Below, in pieces: positions 6,490-13,004 of a DNA stretch of 13,245 bases (position 1 is its first letter; every line of letters begins with the position of its first letter). The stretch is from Lysobacterales bacterium (GTDB lineage: Bacteria > Pseudomonadota > Gammaproteobacteria > Xanthomonadales > SZUA-36). The notes beneath the pieces are model-generated. The model was not told the DNA's origin. It saw only the letters and a list, made by a program, of their open reading frames with translations, and did no database searches. The stretch is taken from assembly GCA_029287515.1 (NCBI GenBank), contig JARFQZ010000112.1, positions 1-13,245 on the forward strand, given 5' to 3'. Position numbers and translations under genes: made by a program.

Positions 6490-7670
6490 AGGTCGATCAA
6501 ATCAAGCCGTCCGCCACCATTGCCGTCAGCTCGAAAGCAATGGATCTCAAGGCCCAGGGGCGTGACATCATTTCACTGGGCGCGGGCGAGCCGGACTTCG
6601 ACACGCCGGAACACATCCGGGAGGCGGCAATAGCCGCCATCCACGCCGGCAAGACCCGTTACACGCAGGTCGACGGCACGCCGGCGCTGAAAGAAGCCAT
6701 CGTGCATAAATTCCATACCCAGAACGAGCTGGACTTCGGCCTGGACCAGGTCATCGTTTCCAACGGCGCCAAGCAGAGCCTGTATAACCTGATGGTCGCG
6801 GTGCTGAACAAGGATGATGAAGTGATCGTGCCGGCGCCATACTGGGTGTCGTACCCGGACATGGTCAAGCTGGCTGACGCCGAGCCCGCCATCCTGGCGG
6901 CTACCGCGGAGCACGATTACAAGATCACGCCGAAGTTGCTGGAAAACACCATCAACGAGAACACCCGCATGGTGATCTTCAACTCCCCTTCAAATCCCAC
7001 CGGCAAGGTTTACACGGAAGAAGAATACCGTGCGCTGGGCGAAGTGCTGATCGAACACCCCAAGGTGTACATCGCTTGCGACGATATCTACGAGCACATC
7101 TACTGGGGCAGCAGCCCCTACCGGACCTTCCTCAACGCCTGTCCCGAAATGTCGGAACGCACCGTGGTGATCAACGGCGTGTCCAAGGGCTATGCGATGA
7201 CCGGCTGGCGTATCGGTTACCTGGCCGGCCCGGCCGATCTGGTCAAGGCAATGAAGAAAGTCCAGGGACAAAGCACTTCCTGCGCCAGCTCGATCTCTCA
7301 GGCTGCGGCCGAAGCCGCGCTGCTCGGCCCGCAGGACTGCGTGGAAGAAATGCGGATGGCTTTCGAAGAGCGCTACAACTACATCCGGGGCGCCCTTAAC
7401 GAGTTGCCGGGCGTTGAATGCCCGGATTGCGATGGCGCGTTCTATGCCTTCCCCTCCTTCCAGGGCTTCATGGACGGAATGGATGATGTCGCAAGTGACG
7501 TGGAATTGGCCGGCTGGTTCCTCGAGGAGGCCGGCGTGGCAACGGTTCCCGGCTCGGCATTTGGTGCGCCGGGCCATCTCAGGCTGTCCTACGCCTCGAG
7601 CATGGAGGAACTGGAGGACGCCATCGGCCGGATTCGGCGCGCGATGAATTCCTACAGCAACGCGGCCTGA
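6456..7670 (+). CDS. aspC: Aspartate aminotransferase, class I PLP-dependent
   Basis: A 404-residue fold-type I aminotransferase that interconverts aspartate plus 2-oxoglutarate with oxaloacetate plus glutamate, using pyridoxal phosphate in the cytoplasm. Visible features are GAGEPDFDTP near the N-terminus (residues 42-51), NSPSNPTG with the conserved Asn (177-183), CDDIYEH (208-214), the PLP lysine K244 in SKGYAMTGWR, and R376 in LRLSYA, which binds the substrate carboxylate. The overall pattern is that of the Ib-type bacterial and cyanobacterial enzymes. The start at 6456 has GGAA about 10 bases upstream; the in-frame ATG at 6474 has no comparable site and lies in a second copy of the start region. 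Related subgroup enzymes act on other amino acids (for example prephenate), so substrate range is inferred. Confidence 0.9.
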   Translation: MRTSINMRTSVKVDQIKPSATIAVSSKAMDLKAQGRDIISLGAGEPDFDTPEHIREAAIAAIHAGKTRYTQVDGTPALKEAIVHKFHTQNELDFGLDQVIVSNGAKQSLYNLMVAVLNKDDEVIVPAPYWVSYPDMVKLADAEPAILAATAEHDYKITPKLLENTINENTRMVIFNSPSNPTGKVYTEEEYRALGEVLIEHPKVYIACDDIYEHIYWGSSPYRTFLNACPEMSERTVVINGVSKGYAMTGWRIGYLAGPADLVKAMKKVQGQSTSCASSISQAAAEAALLGPQDCVEEMRMAFEERYNYIRGALNELPGVECPDCDGAFYAFPSFQGFMDGMDDVASDVELAGWFLEEAGVATVPGSAFGAPGHLRLSYASSMEELEDAIGRIRRAMNSYSNAA

Positions 7671-7673
7671 ATA

Positions 7674-7692
7674 CCGGCAGCCAGGCTGCCGG
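7674..7692 (+). other. Stem-loop between aminotransferase and pseudopilin genes
   Basis: CCGGCAGC (7674-7681) and GCTGCCGG (7685-7692) form a perfect 8-base-pair stem with a 3-base loop, 3 bases after the aminotransferase stop. CAAAA follows rather than a T tract, so it is not a standard terminator. It may stabilise the upstream mRNA 3' end or reduce readthrough into the pseudopilin gene. Confidence 0.6.
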
Positions 7693-7701
7693 CAAAAGCG
7701 C

Positions 7702-8277
7702 ATGCTGTGTCCCATGCAGATTCATGGGCACGGCACCGGTCACAAACTCCCACCGGGATTTACTGTTCTCGAGCTGATGATCACGGTCAGCGTGGCCTGC
7801 ATCCTGCTGCTGACGGGAATGCCTTCGTTTCTGAAGTACGGTCAGCGACAAGCCATGAAAGCGGCCATCGGCCACTTGCACAATGACTTGCTGATGGGCC
7901 GCAGCGAAGCCGTCGCACGTGCCCTGCCCGGCGTCGCCTGCCCGGGTGACCCGGCAAATGGCTGCACGGGCGCGCACGACTGGTCGGGCGGATGGATCGT
8001 GTTCGCCGATCAGAACGGCGATCAGCAGTTCCAGGCGGCAGAGCCTTTGATCCGCCATGGTCAGCCCGTCGGGAACATCCGGATAATCGGATCATCGGGA
8101 CGCCCCCAGGTCCGCTTTTTCCCCAACGGCAGCGCTCCCGGAAGCAACGGCAGCATCCACTTTTGCGGCATGGGCGGCCCGCCTGAAGCCCGCAAGCTGG
8201 TGATCTCCAACCTCGGCAGAATCCGACGGGATACCGCAAGCGATATCGATCCGGTAAAATGTCCAGATAGCGCTTGA
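7702..8277 (+). CDS. fimT: Type IV pilus minor pseudopilin, FimT/GspH family
   Basis: A 191-residue minor pilin or pseudopilin. The prepilin peptidase site is PPGFTVLE: cleavage after G19, mature F20, and E24 at position +5, followed by a hydrophobic helix to about residue 40. A GspH/FimT-type globular domain follows, with cysteines at 80 and 88, FCG near 154-156, and a C-terminal C187. The C-terminal segment LVISNLGRIRRD contains GRIR at 172-175, matching the GRxR motif reported for FimT proteins that bind DNA during natural transformation. The start is uncertain: ATG 7702 and ATG 7714 are both in frame and neither has a clear Shine-Dalgarno. No other pilus gene is nearby; the next gene is a tRNA whose promoter overlaps this stop. 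The family is clear; the FimT versus GspH assignment rests on the GRxR motif. Confidence 0.85.
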   Translation: MLCPMQIHGHGTGHKLPPGFTVLELMITVSVACILLLTGMPSFLKYGQRQAMKAAIGHLHNDLLMGRSEAVARALPGVACPGDPANGCTGAHDWSGGWIVFADQNGDQQFQAAEPLIRHGQPVGNIRIIGSSGRPQVRFFPNGSAPGSNGSIHFCGMGGPPEARKLVISNLGRIRRDTASDIDPVKCPDSA

Positions 8278-8302
8278 CTCGCTTGTGCAAAGCGCGGAAA
8301 AT
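8274..8302 (+). promoter_or_regulatory. Promoter of tRNA-Asn
   Basis: TTGACT (8274-8279, 5 of 6) and GAAAAT (8297-8302, 4 of 6) are 17 bases apart. The following discriminator is GC-rich (ACCGCGCC), as in stable-RNA promoters under stringent control. Transcription would begin about 5 bases before the tRNA. The -35 overlaps the stop codon of the pseudopilin gene. Confidence 0.6.
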
Positions 8303-8313
8303 ACCGCGCCTAT

Positions 8314-8390
8314 TCCCCAGTAGCTCAGCTGGTTAGAGCGGGTGACTGTTAATCACTAGGTCCGCGGTTCGAGTCCGTGCTGGGGAGCCA
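8314..8390 (+). tRNA. tRNA-Asn (anticodon GUU)
   Basis: A complete 77-base tRNA with encoded CCA. The acceptor stem is TCCCCAG (8314-8320) with CTGGGGA (8380-8386), then discriminator G and CCA (8388-8390). The D stem is GCTC/GAGC. The anticodon stem GGTGA/TCACT encloses CTGTTAA, with GTT at 8348-8350. The T stem CGCGG/CCGTG encloses the loop TTCGAGT. It has its own promoter and terminator. The genes to its right run on the opposite strand and look accessory, so this tRNA may mark an integration site. Confidence 0.97.
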
Positions 8391-8401
8391 AATTCAGTAA
8401 G

Positions 8402-8444
8402 AAAAACGGGAACTTAGCGCATATGCCGAGTTCCCGTTTTTTTT
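8402..8444 (+). terminator. Intrinsic terminator of tRNA-Asn
   Basis: ACGGGAACT (8406-8414) pairs with AGTTCCCGT (8429-8437) around a 14-base loop. Eight T residues (8437-8444) follow, and the A run before the stem pairs with them, giving a long stem. Confidence 0.9.
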
Positions 8445-8507
8445 GCCAGATGAAGTGGTCAACAAACTGGTTAACACTTGGAAAAATAGCCGGCCCAGGA
8501 AATCGAG

Positions 8508-8552
8508 CCTGCCAAAATTCCAGGCAAACTCGTATAACCCGGAATTGGCAGG
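8508..8552. repeat. Imperfect inverted repeat downstream of tRNA-Asn
   Basis: CCTGCCAAAATTCC (8508-8521) matches the reverse complement of GGAATTGGCAGG (8541-8552) apart from two extra A residues, which would bulge out. The loop is 19 bases and contains TATAAC at 8533-8538. It could fold as RNA or single-stranded DNA, or flank a promoter. It lacks the core motifs needed to call an integron attC site. Confidence 0.6.
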
Positions 8553-8584
8553 ATAGATACAACGGTGTTCCCCTTGCATCGTGA

Positions 8585-8609
8585 CCCCGATTCCGCGCCG
8601 GGGCTTTTT
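8585..8609 (+). terminator. Weak intrinsic terminator-like hairpin
   Basis: CCCCG (8585-8589) and CGGGG (8599-8603) enclose a 9-base loop and are followed by C and five T residues. No gene is seen immediately upstream, so it may be a back-up for the tRNA terminator, the end of an unrecognised small RNA, or a relic. Confidence 0.5.
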
Positions 8610-8791
8610 GTTCAAAGAAAAGGCCCGCACAGTAACGAGCCTTCCCCCTTAATCTTGATGCACCGCTTAGAATGATATGCAGGTCGCGCCGATGTGCGAC
8701 ATACATAACCAATGTGTTGCATCGATCGGTTGAACTCACAACCCATAGCAGAACTTGTAGCTTCCCGAGGATCAACTTCCCCGCGGGCCGG

Positions 8792-10162
8792 TTACGCGGA
8801 GTGCGGTATCGATGCTAACGATGTACCGGCAGCTTCAAAAATACCGCTACCTTGCCCGTTCGGTAGAAGCGTAAACTCGACTTTCTTTAGCACGTTGATG
8901 TCCTGGAACTCCGGCGCCTCCTCATCGAAGAGGTCCACCAGACGCTGGCCGCCGGGAGACTCCAAATAGGCCGCATACCATTTGCGGATCTGGTAGTAGA
9001 CGTCCCCTGCCTTTTTCAGCTTGTCCGAATCCAGATAGGCCGGCGCCCGGAGGCCGGTACGCGTCAGGGTGGACCGATCCCAAATGGGTTGTCCGGGATC
9101 AACGGTGGCCACCAGCCGGCTGGCATACGCGGGCTCGTACCGCCCCGTTTCCTCCCATAGTTCGTCCAGCACGTCTGCAAATTCGGTGCCAGTGACCTTG
9201 GCTACCTCGAGGAGTTGGAAGTAGGTGGTTTGCCACGCCGGGGAGCGATGCGAAATACGGTGAAAAGCGACGAAGCGCTGCTGGAACTCTTTGTCTTTAG
9301 TGACATCCACCTTGCGCAGCATGTGCATCAACTGGCCATAAGCCGCCAGATGGCTCTGTGCGTCCTGGATAGCTGTCCGGATAGCTGCTGCGCCGGGCTC
9401 AGGCCCTCGACCGTCCTGCACAGACACCGCGCCGGCCTGGCTGCGCAAAACCCGCAGCCAGGCCTCGACATTGTGAACTCGGGGCGCGGACACCTGGGCT
9501 TCCTCAGTCCGGGTCTCGAATGCGTCAGACAGCAATGCCTTGGCGCAGGCGCGGTGCCAGCCGGTTTGCTCATCGCAATCAAAGGGCCGGAGTTCACAGC
9601 CAGGCGCTTCTGGTGGGCTTGCCTCAGGGTGGAACACGATACGCGCACCGCGGTAGGTTTCTGTCAGCTTACAGAATTGGCTGAGATAGTCCCCACTGCC
9701 AATGAAGTACAGATCCTCGTCACTACGCTTGGGCAGCATGCAGAAGTCATCAAAGTTGTCGGTGGGCTTGCGGCGCCTGTACGGCTCGGCCTTGGCATCG
9801 AAAGTGATGTCGTAGTCAGGCGTCAGAAAGGAGGACCGGATGAGGCCCCAACCGGGAGACAGGATGAAGACCTGCTTCGCACCCAGCTGTAAGACCAGCT
9901 GCGTATAGATTTCATCCCGGTACAACTTGCACGCCGGGAGCAGCCCCAGGGGATTGTCCCGTGGATGGGCATTGTAGCTGGCAACCAGCTTGCGCCAGGG
10001 AATATAGAAATTGGAGGGTGCGTCTGGCCGGGTATGGCAGACCCCCGCATCATCGGGTGCCTGTGTTGGGTCCACAACAAACAGCACGGGCTGGCCATTA
10101 TTGGTTTTAATCTGGCCAGCGTTGGGCTGACGGTCGGGACTACTCTGAATGACGACGATCAC
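8792..10162 (-). CDS. YaaA/DUF6884-like protein fused to an unnamed helical domain
   Basis: A 456-residue protein without assigned function. Residues 1 to about 200 resemble the YaaA/DUF6884-type fold: a first strand VIVVIQSS, LGLLPACKLYRDEIY near 72-86, then FILSPGWGLI (99-108), FLTPDYDITF (112-121) and PYRRRK. As I recall them, relatives carry a Cys after VIQ; here it is Ser. A low-complexity Ala/Gln/Glu linker covers about 215-285. Residues about 305-432 form a second, probably helical domain with SRLVATVDPGQPIWD (348-362) and a KKVEF segment (426-430). I chose GTG 10162 because AGGAG lies 5 bases upstream and the protein then begins on the first strand; an in-frame TTG at 10177 has no comparable site. 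No signal peptide or membrane segment is present, so it is cytoplasmic. A nucleic-acid or defence role is only inference from fold and location. Confidence 0.75.
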   Translation of the reverse strand: MIVVIQSSPDRQPNAGQIKTNNGQPVLFVVDPTQAPDDAGVCHTRPDAPSNFYIPWRKLVASYNAHPRDNPLGLLPACKLYRDEIYTQLVLQLGAKQVFILSPGWGLIRSSFLTPDYDITFDAKAEPYRRRKPTDNFDDFCMLPKRSDEDLYFIGSGDYLSQFCKLTETYRGARIVFHPEASPPEAPGCELRPFDCDEQTGWHRACAKALLSDAFETRTEEAQVSAPRVHNVEAWLRVLRSQAGAVSVQDGRGPEPGAAAIRTAIQDAQSHLAAYGQLMHMLRKVDVTKDKEFQQRFVAFHRISHRSPAWQTTYFQLLEVAKVTGTEFADVLDELWEETGRYEPAYASRLVATVDPGQPIWDRSTLTRTGLRAPAYLDSDKLKKAGDVYYQIRKWYAAYLESPGGQRLVDLFDEEAPEFQDINVLKKVEFTLLPNGQGSGIFEAAGTSLASIPHSA

Positions 10163-10215
10163 CGGGACTCCTGCCAAACCTGCAACTGATCCGTTTGATG
10201 GTCCCCTTATGTCTT

Positions 10216-10243
10216 TTTATAGCAGAGAATCTGCGTTTGTGCA
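10216..10243 (-). promoter_or_regulatory. Candidate promoter of the YaaA-like gene
   Basis: On the minus strand, TATAAA (10221-10216) is preceded by TGC, an extended -10, and by TGCACA (10243-10238, 4 of 6 to TTGACA) 16 bases upstream. Transcription would start near 10209, about 47 bases before the GTG start. Confidence 0.5.
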
Positions 10244-10352
10244 GCCGTCTACCCGTTTTCCTAGTCGTTGCTTTAGATTAGCTGGCGAATACATGATTGC
10301 TGATACTGTGCGCCTGATGAGGAGTTGCAACCTGGTACTATGGACTTCTGAT

Positions 10353-10380
10353 CCACTTTTCGCAGTCTGGCTAAAAGCGG
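10353..10380. repeat. Short inverted repeat upstream of the YaaA-like gene
   Basis: CCACTTTT (10353-10360) and AAAAGCGG (10373-10380) pair at 7 of 8 positions around a 12-base loop. It lies in the 274-base gap between the two minus-strand genes. It has no T tract in either direction, so its role is unknown; it may be a relic of a mobile element. Confidence 0.4.
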
Positions 10381-10436
10381 AACAGGGTTGCTCTTGATGG
10401 GCTTTGGCGCCTAATGACCCGTTGCGGAATTTTCGG

Positions 10437-12956
10437 TCAGGGACAGGTTGATTGGTCAATACCTGCCAGTTTGTCGAGATTAGAGGTCTTGGCCCCATCG
10501 TCGCCGTTCAGATTGGCCATCGCGGTCGTGCAAGTGTTGACAGTCAGTTCAAGCGTTCCCCACTCCTCGAGCACTTCTGACGACGCCAGCGGTTCATCAA
10601 AGGTGCCGTCAGTTGAGACATACATCCTGATGTTTAACGTTTCACCGATCTGTGGCGCACCGGACAATGCCTCACTGATCAGCCACAGCCTCTGACCATC
10701 CGCTGCATAGCCATAGAATAGGATAATGGTCGCCGTTTCCGTGGTGATGAAGTTGTAACCCTCACCGTCCAGCAGTGGGTCATACCATAGGCCCGCCAGA
10801 CCGGAAGGCGCGGTCAGGCCCTGGGTTACACAGTCGGCATTGGTGATGCCCGCCAACCGGGTCTGGTAGCTGACCTTGACACCATCCTGGCCATGCAGTG
10901 CAAACCGTCCGTCGCCGCAGACATCGAAGATGCCTTTGAGACGGCCCCATGCACTCAATGCTTCGGATGACGGCGCAGGCTCACTGAAAGTGCCGCCACT
11001 GGCCTCGTACATCTGCAAGTCAAAGACTTCCTGAAAGTCGAGGTCATTGGGCAGGCTTTCACTGATCAGCCACAGGCGCTGACCCTCGGTATCGAAACCG
11101 TAATAAAAGATCACGACACCGGTTGAGGTGGTGATGACATTGAAGCCTTCGCCATCTAGATCAGAGTCGTACCATAGTCCGGCCAAGCCATTGAGGCTCT
11201 GGATGGTGGAGGGTTCGTACGTGGGTAACGGGGTGGCGGCATCGCTGAACAGGGCGTACTCGGTTGCCTGTGCCTGGTCATTGCTGTTGTTCTGGTTGCT
11301 GGAGATCCAGCTGGTCTGACCGTAGCTGATGTCGGCTTCATCGATCGAGAAATCGTATTCAACCGTGTCACGGTCCTGGCCCCCGTTGACGCTGTCCATG
11401 CCGGCACCTGGAATCATCCGATCATCACCCTTGCCACCGACCAGTTCATCGTCACCTGGGCCGCCATCGAGATAGTCGTCGCCCAGGCCACCGTCCAAAA
11501 CATCATCGCCTGCAAACCCGCGATAAACATTGTCGTGCGAACCACCAATAAGACGGTCGTCTTCTTCATCGCCATCCCAATTCGGACCTAACGGTGTACG
11601 CATTTTATGAAGAGCCACGCCAAGGCGATCATCGCAGGTGAGGAAGTCCGTACCGCCATCTCCGTCTACATCGAGGACGAGAAAGTTCCAGTCCATCCCA
11701 GTGATCCAGTCGCTGTCGAGGGGTCTGAAGAAACCATCTCCGTCATTAATTCGCACATCCAGGTACCATTCAAAATTTTCAAAATAGACTGTCTGGACAA
11801 TATCCATGTGGCCATCGTTATCGAAGTCATGCAGTTGGAAATCGGAAGCACTTTCATCGATTTCCATGGGGTAGCGCATTTCTGTCTCGTCACGAAACGT
11901 GCCGTCACCGTTGCTTATCAGCACCTGGATCGTGGGTAGCCCTGTCCAATCTGCTTTGCTTTGGTGCAGCAATACATCGTCCAATGCATCGCCGTTCAGA
12001 TCATGAACAACTGAGTGTTGAATGAAGGAGGGACCGAAACCCCTGGGCAATGGAAAAGATTCCTCCTTCGGTAATGCGAAGGACCCCATACCATCATTCA
12101 TCAGCACAATGTTTCTTTCGAGTTCCTGCGACCACCCCAAACCTAGATCCATGTTGCCGTCGCCGGTGGCATCCACGACAAATGACCAAAACGTATCCAG
12201 GAAGCCTTCGGGCAGTATTCCATTTCTTCCTACAATGGGGACCTCCCATGGATCACTGGCATCAGCGACTAGCGAAAAAACACCTTGGCCGTTATTACTC
12301 AGAAGATACGAGTAATCTGGATTGTAGAGAGGACTCCCACCCAGGTTGTGGACCCAGATATCTATGTCCCCATCCTGGTCGAAGTCGGCCACAGATGAAC
12401 CATGTGTGAAACTCGAGTGCGCCGGCAGGTTTGCGTCAGTGACGTTGATCAGCTTACCGCTGCCGTTGGAGAGAAGCAGGCTATTGGAGCCGCCCGTCCA
12501 GCATTCTACTCCGCCTCCATCGCAAGGCGGTTCGCCGCCGTGTGATTCAAGGAACAAATCAAGTGCTCCATCACCATTGAAATCGGCCGGGATTATCTGC
12601 CGGAACCCCCTGTCCGTGAAAGGTATTTCACCCTCCACAACCGATTGAGTGGCCAATTCCATGGCCCCCGATTCATTAGCCATGAGCAGGTAAAATCGGG
12701 TCAAACCTTCGGGATCTTCGAGATTGCTGTTTGAGTAAACGGCGTCACTTCTACCGTCGGCATTTAAGTCTACAGCCTCGGGTTGGTTCAGGGTAACTGG
12801 AAAGTCTTGTGAATCAGGAGCAATCAATATCAATGGTTCCGCATAGTGCTGACCGATAGGTTTGTCTTGAGCGTGCGTGTCGCCAAAGGTTGCACAGGAG
12901 AGAAATACGGACAGACAAAACGCCGATTGTGGGCGCAAGATATTGGAATACTCCAT
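10437..12956 (-). CDS. Exported FG-GAP/VCBS propeller protein with RTX repeats and tandem C-terminal domains
   Basis: An 839-residue exported protein; its target is unknown. Residues 1-29 look like a Sec signal peptide (hydrophobic FCLSVFLSCATF, likely cleavage THA/QD). Seven Asp-rich FG-GAP/VCBS repeats start near residues 63, 125, 192, 262, 319, 377 and 429 (for example DFNGDGALDL, DFDNDGHMDI), suggesting a seven-bladed calcium-binding beta-propeller. Residues about 470-533 hold RTX nonapeptides (GGLGDDYLDGGPGDDELVGG). The C-terminus has two 121-residue copies of a domain beginning GLAGLWYD and ending in a conserved Cys pair. I chose ATG 12956: AAGGAGA lies upstream at a slightly long 12-base spacing, and the signal peptide then begins properly. 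An in-frame ATG at 13004 would put 16 extra residues before the signal. It is probably surface-bound or secreted, with adhesion or ligand binding as guesses. No transporter gene is in the window. Confidence 0.85.
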   Translation of the reverse strand: MEYSNILRPQSAFCLSVFLSCATFGDTHAQDKPIGQHYAEPLILIAPDSQDFPVTLNQPEAVDLNADGRSDAVYSNSNLEDPEGLTRFYLLMANESGAMELATQSVVEGEIPFTDRGFRQIIPADFNGDGALDLFLESHGGEPPCDGGGVECWTGGSNSLLLSNGSGKLINVTDANLPAHSSFTHGSSVADFDQDGDIDIWVHNLGGSPLYNPDYSYLLSNNGQGVFSLVADASDPWEVPIVGRNGILPEGFLDTFWSFVVDATGDGNMDLGLGWSQELERNIVLMNDGMGSFALPKEESFPLPRGFGPSFIQHSVVHDLNGDALDDVLLHQSKADWTGLPTIQVLISNGDGTFRDETEMRYPMEIDESASDFQLHDFDNDGHMDIVQTVYFENFEWYLDVRINDGDGFFRPLDSDWITGMDWNFLVLDVDGDGGTDFLTCDDRLGVALHKMRTPLGPNWDGDEEDDRLIGGSHDNVYRGFAGDDVLDGGLGDDYLDGGPGDDELVGGKGDDRMIPGAGMDSVNGGQDRDTVEYDFSIDEADISYGQTSWISSNQNNSNDQAQATEYALFSDAATPLPTYEPSTIQSLNGLAGLWYDSDLDGEGFNVITTSTGVVIFYYGFDTEGQRLWLISESLPNDLDFQEVFDLQMYEASGGTFSEPAPSSEALSAWGRLKGIFDVCGDGRFALHGQDGVKVSYQTRLAGITNADCVTQGLTAPSGLAGLWYDPLLDGEGYNFITTETATIILFYGYAADGQRLWLISEALSGAPQIGETLNIRMYVSTDGTFDEPLASSEVLEEWGTLELTVNTCTTAMANLNGDDGAKTSNLDKLAGIDQSTCP
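10443..10805 (-). repeat. Second copy of the tandem C-terminal domain
   Basis: Codes for 121 residues that align without gaps to the preceding copy at 58 of 121 positions (counted by hand). Shared elements are GLAGLWYD, LDGEG, GQRLWLISE, GTF-x-EP, SSE and LAGI, plus two cysteines 29 residues apart that probably form a disulfide. Confidence 0.85.
10830..11192 (-). repeat. First copy of the tandem C-terminal domain
   Basis: The upstream partner of the duplicated domain, joined to the second copy by an 8-residue linker. The divergence between copies indicates an old duplication rather than a recent one. Confidence 0.85.
11358..11549 (-). repeat. RTX calcium-binding nonapeptide repeats
   Basis: Repeated GGxGxD-type units (GDDVLDGGLGDDYLDGGPGDD and similar) form the parallel beta-roll typical of hemolysin-type proteins. 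In type I secretion substrates these fold on meeting extracellular calcium. Confidence 0.88.
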
Positions 12957-13004
12957 TACGAAATCAGTCTCCTTAGTTTGCTGAGATTTCTGTAAGCTCT
13001 GCAT

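Larger units (their letters stand above)
8445..8791. other. Gene-poor stretch between tRNA-Asn and the accessory genes
   Basis: I see no convincing protein gene in these 347 bases; open frames on the minus strand are mostly antisense to the tRNA and its terminator. The stretch holds an imperfect inverted repeat (8508-8552) and a weak plus-strand terminator-like hairpin (8585-8609). The 3' flank of a tRNA is a usual place for integrated elements, but I found no copy of the tRNA 3' end here. Confidence 0.6.

Noticed and set aside
8314..8390. Duplicate of the tRNA-Asn 3' end as an att site within the window
   Set aside because: I scanned to the right edge for the T-arm and acceptor sequence and found no copy.
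8508..8552. Integron attC site
   Set aside because: The bulged inverted repeat is suggestive, but GTTRRRY and RYYYAAC core sequences are not present at the ends and there is no integron integrase.
8356..8775. Minus-strand frame of 139 codons running into tRNA-Asn
   Set aside because: It ends antisense to the tRNA with the typical tRNA-shadow tail HGLEPRT and crosses the tRNA terminator.
10149..10397. Plus-strand frame of 82 codons between the two accessory genes
   Set aside because: It overlaps the start and promoter of the YaaA-like gene, has no ribosome binding site and no recognisable domain.
11358..11549. CRISPR-like array
   Set aside because: The periodic DNA is explained by RTX Gly/Asp codons within an open reading frame; units are about 27 bases and degenerate, with no spacers.
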